Shown here piece by piece: positions 4,577 through 8,475 of a DNA stretch of 8,475 nt (position 1 is the stretch's first letter; each line of letters begins with the position of its first letter). This stretch comes from Oxalobacteraceae bacterium (GTDB lineage Bacteria; Pseudomonadota; Gammaproteobacteria; Burkholderiales; Burkholderiaceae_D): contig DPRS01000043.1 in NCBI GenBank assembly GCA_003537575.1, forward strand, positions 1-8,475, written 5' to 3'. The position numbers and the translations under genes are program-made. The notes below the pieces were generated by a model that ran no database searches, had not been told where the DNA came from, and saw nothing but the letters and a program-made list of their open reading frames with translations.

Positions 4577-5841
4577 CGCTGAAACATCTCCCTGGCTTTG
4601 ATCACGCCGGCCATCAGGGCATCCACTTCCGCGCGGGTGTTGTAAAGCGCGAACGAAGCCCGCGCCGTGCCGGCAATGCCGAAGCGCTGCATGATCGGCA
4701 TGGCGCAGTGGTGGCCGGCGCGGATGGCGACGCCCTGGTGGTCGAGGATGGTGCCGATGTCGTGCGGATGCACGCCGTCCAGCGTAAACGACAGGACGGC
4801 GGCCTTGTGCTGCGCGGTGCCGACGATGCGCAAGCCTTCGATGTTCTGCGCCAGGCCAGTCGCGTACGCCAGCAAGTCATGTTCGTGGGCGGCGATGGCT
4901 GCAATGCCGATCCCGCCGACATAATCGAGCGCCGCGCCCAGGGCAATGGCGCCGGCGATATTCGGCGTGCCGGCCTCGAACTTGTAGGGCAGCTCGTTAT
5001 ATTCCGTTTCGCCAAAGGTGACGGAACGGATCATGTCGCCGCCGACCTGGTAGGGCGGCATCGCCTCGAGCAGCGCTTCTTTGCCGTACAACACGCCGAT
5101 GCCGGTCGGGCCATAAATCTTGTGCCCGGAAAAGGCATAGAAGTCGCAATCGAGCGCGCGCACATCGACGCCCAGATGCGAGATCGCCTGGGCGCCGTCC
5201 AGCAGCACCGGCACGCCCTGCGCATGCGCCAGTTCGATGATGCGCGCTGCCGGCGTGATGGTGCCGAGCGCATTGGACAGGTGCGTAATGGCCACCAGCC
5301 GGGTGTTTGGGCCGATCAGCCGGGCGCACATTTCCATGTCCAGTTCGCCGGCATCGTTGACCGGCACCACGCGCAGCTCCGCGCCGGTTTGCGCGCACAC
5401 CATTTGCCAGGGGACGATGTTCGAATGGTGCTCCATTGCGCTGATGACGATATTGTCTGCATCAGTAAGACGCGGGCGCGCATGGCTTTGCGCCACCAGG
5501 TTGATTGCTTCGGTGGTGCCGCGCACGAAAACGATTTCCCGGGTGCTGGCGGCATTGATGAAATGGCGCACCTTCTCGCGCGCCGCTTCGTAGGCATCGG
5601 TGGCGCGCTGGCTGAGCAGGTGGACGCCACGGTGCACGTTGGCATTGTCGCGCCGGTAGAACGCCGCCTCGGCTTCGATCACGACGTCAGGCTTGTGCGT
5701 GGTGGCGGCATTGTCGAGGTAGACCAGCGGCTTGCCGTGCACGCTCTGGTGCAGCGCGGGGAAATCGTCGCGCCAGGGGCTAGCATCGCGGCTATTACCG
5801 GTCAGGTTCGGGGCGAGCAAAACTTCCGATTCCATTTTCAT
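4573..5841 (-). CDS. sufS: Cysteine desulfurase SufS
   Basis: SufS is a PLP-dependent enzyme that turns L-cysteine into L-alanine and leaves a persulphide on its catalytic cysteine. The 422-aa protein has every key element: YLDNAATTHKP (41-51), H138 in the EHHSN stretch, D215 in LLDGAQ, the PLP lysine K241 in SGHKIYGPTG, and the catalytic C379 in RAGHHCAMP, the pattern of group II (SufS/CsdA) desulfurases. A short N-terminal extension of about 20 residues precedes the usual fold start. The ATG overlaps the sufD stop (ATGA), and the 3' end overlaps sufU. The immediate sufU neighbour suggests SufU, rather than SufE, is its sulphur acceptor. No truncation or missing residue is seen. Confidence 0.97.
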   Translation of the reverse strand: MKMESEVLLAPNLTGNSRDASPWRDDFPALHQSVHGKPLVYLDNAATTHKPDVVIEAEAAFYRRDNANVHRGVHLLSQRATDAYEAAREKVRHFINAASTREIVFVRGTTEAINLVAQSHARPRLTDADNIVISAMEHHSNIVPWQMVCAQTGAELRVVPVNDAGELDMEMCARLIGPNTRLVAITHLSNALGTITPAARIIELAHAQGVPVLLDGAQAISHLGVDVRALDCDFYAFSGHKIYGPTGIGVLYGKEALLEAMPPYQVGGDMIRSVTFGETEYNELPYKFEAGTPNIAGAIALGAALDYVGGIGIAAIAAHEHDLLAYATGLAQNIEGLRIVGTAQHKAAVLSFTLDGVHPHDIGTILDHQGVAIRAGHHCAMPIMQRFGIAGTARASFALYNTRAEVDALMAGVIKAREMFQR

Positions 5842-7166
5842 CGCAGTTCTCCGATAAGCTGATCCTGCGGCAGGCGGGCCAGCAAGAGTTGTTCAAGCCG
5901 CGTGCGCAAGGCGCCAGTGCGGATCCGTTCGATCAGCTCCTGCGCAAACGCATGCACCAGCAAGCTCCTTGCCACAGCTTCGTCGATGCCGCGCGAGCGC
6001 AGGTAGAACAGCTGTTTTTCATCCAGTTGCCCGACGGTGGCGCCGTGATTGCACTTCACATCGTCGGCGTAAATTTCCAGTTCCGGCTTGGTGTCGATTT
6101 CAACGTCGCGCGACAGCAGCAGGTTGTGGTTGGCCTGGAAGGCGCTGGTTTTCTGCGCGCCCGGATGCACGACGATCTTGCCGTTGAATACGGCGCGCGC
6201 AGTGCCATCCAGCACGCCGCGATAGTGCTCGCGGCTGGTGCAGTGCGGCTTGCGATGGTCGATGCGCGTGTGGTTGTCCACGTGCCTGTTTCCATCGGCC
6301 AGGTATAGGCCGTTGAGCGTGGCTTCGCAGCCGGGCGCATCGAAGGTCGTGGTGATGTCGTTGCGCGTTAGCGCGGCGCCGAGCGAAAAGGAATGGGATT
6401 CGAAGCGGCTGTCGCGCTGCTGGAAGGCATGCACGCCGGCGACGTGGAATGCCTCGCGGGATTCCTGCTGCAGCTTGTGATGCACGATTGCCGTGCCGGC
6501 GGCGGCAAAGATCCGCGTCACTACGTTGTTGAAGTAGAGTGCGCCATCAGTGCCGACATGGTGTTCGATCACGGTGGCGGCAGCGCCTTCTTCGGCCACG
6601 ATGATGTTTTTTGCATGGCACATTCCGTCGGTTCCGGTCGAGATGAACAGCAGGTGCACCGGCTCCTCCAGCACCGTGCCGCGTTCCAGGCGCAGGAAGG
6701 CACCGTCGGACATGAAGGCGGCGTTGAGCGCGCCGAATGCCGATTGCGGCTCTTCATCCCAAAGCCAGGGCTCCACCATTTCCGGCTCCACATTCAATGC
6801 ATCGGCCAGGCTGCATAGCCGTACGCCGGCGGGCAGCTTGCCGGGCGAGGATAGCGAGGGCATGTAGTGGCCGTTATGGAATACCAGCACATGGCCGGCT
6901 TCGCCATCCAGCGCAAGACTGTTCGCAATGGCACGCGCCGTGGCTCTGTCCGGGCGAGCCGCGGCGGCGAAGAAGGGATGGTTCTCCAGCGCGGCAAGAT
7001 TCGTGTATTTCCATTCCTCGTCGCGCCGGGTTGGAAAGCCGCGCTGGGCAAAGCGGTCGATCGCCGCTGCGCGCAGCCGGCCGAGCCAAGGCACATCGGC
7101 GCCGGGCAAGGTTTCCGCCACGCGCATGAACTCGCTCAGATAGTGATTGCGGGCATGGATGTTCAT
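5838..7166 (-). CDS. sufD: Fe-S assembly scaffold subunit SufD
   Basis: SufD pairs with SufB on the SufC2 ATPase to form the SufBC2D scaffold on which Fe-S clusters are built; it is also linked to iron entry. The 442-aa protein has the helical N-terminus with RRDEEWKYTNL (48-58), a central parallel beta-helix rich region, and a C-terminal helical domain. The stretch DDVKCNHGATVGQLDE (368-383) contains H374, equivalent to the functional histidine (E. coli H360) at the SufB-SufD interface. The following LFYLRSRG is also typical. Length is close to that of E. coli SufD. The start overlaps the sufC stop by 4 nt and the end overlaps the sufS start by 4 nt, a tightly coupled operon. The N-terminal third is less conserved, as is usual for SufD. 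Confidence 0.96.
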   Translation of the reverse strand: MNIHARNHYLSEFMRVAETLPGADVPWLGRLRAAAIDRFAQRGFPTRRDEEWKYTNLAALENHPFFAAAARPDRATARAIANSLALDGEAGHVLVFHNGHYMPSLSSPGKLPAGVRLCSLADALNVEPEMVEPWLWDEEPQSAFGALNAAFMSDGAFLRLERGTVLEEPVHLLFISTGTDGMCHAKNIIVAEEGAAATVIEHHVGTDGALYFNNVVTRIFAAAGTAIVHHKLQQESREAFHVAGVHAFQQRDSRFESHSFSLGAALTRNDITTTFDAPGCEATLNGLYLADGNRHVDNHTRIDHRKPHCTSREHYRGVLDGTARAVFNGKIVVHPGAQKTSAFQANHNLLLSRDVEIDTKPELEIYADDVKCNHGATVGQLDEKQLFYLRSRGIDEAVARSLLVHAFAQELIERIRTGALRTRLEQLLLARLPQDQLIGELR

Positions 7167-7948
7167 CGCACCCCCACCGCGCGGATTGGCGCAGGCTTTG
7201 TTGCCGGAGTATTATCCAGCCAGCCATAGCCGCGCGCTTCCAGTTCCAGCGCCAGCTCCTTGCCGCCGGTCCTGACGATCCTGCCGTGCGACAGGACATG
7301 CACGAAATCCGGCGTCACATAATCCAGCAGGCGCTGGTAATGGGTCACCAGGATCATGGCGCGTTCAGGGCTGCGCAGGGCATTGATGCCTTTCGCGACG
7401 AGCTGCAGCGCATCGATGTCGAGCCCGGAATCGGTTTCGTCGAGAATCGCCAGCTGCGGTTCGAGCAGCGCCATCTGCAATATTTCATTGCGCTTTTTCT
7501 CGCCGCCGGAAAATCCCTCATTGACCGAGCGGTAAAGCAAGTCTTCGCTCATCTCCATTTGACGCATGGCTTGCTTTGCCAGCTTGAGGAATTCGATCGC
7601 ATCGAGCTCCGGCAGGCCGCGGTGCCGGCGGATGTTGTTGAGCGCCGCCTTCAGCAGATAGACGTTGCTGACGCCCGGGATTTCGACCGGATACTGGAAT
7701 CCCAGGAAGATGCCTTCGCGCGCGCGCTCTTCCGGCGCCAGCGGCAGCAGGTCGCGCCCCTGGTACAGCACTTCACCCTTGGTGACCTGATAGTTTTCGC
7801 GCCCGGCCAGAATTTGCGCCAGCGTGCTTTTGCCAGAGCCGTTCGGCCCCATGATGGCGTGCACTTCGCCGGCCTTGACCTGCAGGTCGAGGCCATGCAG
7901 GATCGGCGTCTTGTTGACCGAGGCGTGCAGGTTGGTAATTTTCAACAT
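7163..7948 (-). CDS. sufC: Fe-S assembly ATPase SufC
   Basis: SufC is the ABC-type ATPase of the SufBC2D complex; its ATP-driven dimerisation reshapes SufB-SufD for cluster assembly. The 261-aa protein shows Walker A GPNGSGKS (34-41), a Q-loop at Q85 in GFQYP, the signature FSGGEKKR (146-153), Walker B AILDE (167-171) followed by TDSGLD, and the switch histidine H203 in VTHYQRLL. Length is slightly above E. coli SufC (about 248 aa) because of a short C-terminal tail. ATG at 7948 is chosen: it begins the conserved MLKITNLH and follows a GGGA block; the 36 extra upstream codons overlap the end of sufB. It starts 17 nt after the sufB stop. It has no membrane partner, as usual for this soluble ABC protein. 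Confidence 0.97.
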   Translation of the reverse strand: MLKITNLHASVNKTPILHGLDLQVKAGEVHAIMGPNGSGKSTLAQILAGRENYQVTKGEVLYQGRDLLPLAPEERAREGIFLGFQYPVEIPGVSNVYLLKAALNNIRRHRGLPELDAIEFLKLAKQAMRQMEMSEDLLYRSVNEGFSGGEKKRNEILQMALLEPQLAILDETDSGLDIDALQLVAKGINALRSPERAMILVTHYQRLLDYVTPDFVHVLSHGRIVRTGGKELALELEARGYGWLDNTPATKPAPIRAVGVR

Positions 7949-7965
7949 GACTGATTTCCCTTCGT

Positions 7966-8475
<510 letters not shown>

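Noticed and set aside
4708..5862. Long open frame of 384 codons on the + strand inside sufS
   Set aside because: It is antisense to an unmistakable sufS with all catalytic motifs; long antisense frames are common in GC-rich genes with strong codon bias.
7286..7954. Open frame of 222 codons on the + strand inside sufC
   Set aside because: It is antisense to a clear SufC ATPase and is explained by codon bias of that gene.

Overview
The window looks like a chromosomal segment of a betaproteobacterium, probably Burkholderiales and perhaps Oxalobacteraceae. This rests on GC-rich coding DNA, the general character of the proteins, and mnmE next to accessory genes; it is an inference, not a proven assignment. 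Nothing points to a plasmid or phage: I see no transposase, integrase, tRNA, rRNA or CRISPR array.

Layout: (1) The left edge holds the 3' part of mnmE (trmE) on the + strand, ending in the hallmark FCIGK tail at 623. (2) An AT-richer stretch (624-864) leads to a short unrecognised + strand gene (865-1080, 71 aa) with a good ribosome binding site. (3) The rest is on the - strand. Reading leftwards from the right edge it holds a SUF iron-sulphur cluster assembly operon: sufB (3' part only), sufC, sufD, sufS, sufU and sufT. sufC/sufD, sufD/sufS and sufS/sufU each overlap by 4 nt. (4) A probable FmdE-like protein follows sufT closely and may be on the same transcript. (5) After a 165-170 nt gap with its own promoter-type region comes a two-gene unit: a small hemerythrin-like protein followed, with coupled translation signals, by a protein with two HD-type phosphodiesterase domains, the second a canonical HD-GYP domain. 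The 71-aa gene and this pair are transcribed towards each other.

How they fit together: SufS takes sulphur from cysteine, SufU acts as its sulphur acceptor or scaffold, SufBCD builds the cluster with ATP hydrolysis by SufC, and SufT is thought to help cluster maturation or transfer. The hemerythrin-like protein is a plausible di-iron sensor or NO/O2/iron protein, and its partner is a plausible c-di-GMP phosphodiesterase.

The most interesting signal is non-coding. A 23-bp imperfect palindrome lies upstream of the 71-aa gene (779-801) and a copy identical at 19 of 23 positions lies upstream of the hemerythrin gene (2944-2966). All four half-sites fit AA[CG]AT[AG][CT]A[AT], which closely resembles the half-site of the nitric-oxide-sensing repressor NsrR. 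This suggests that the unknown small gene and the hemerythrin/HD-GYP pair form one nitrosative- or redox-stress regulon beside an Fe-S assembly operon.
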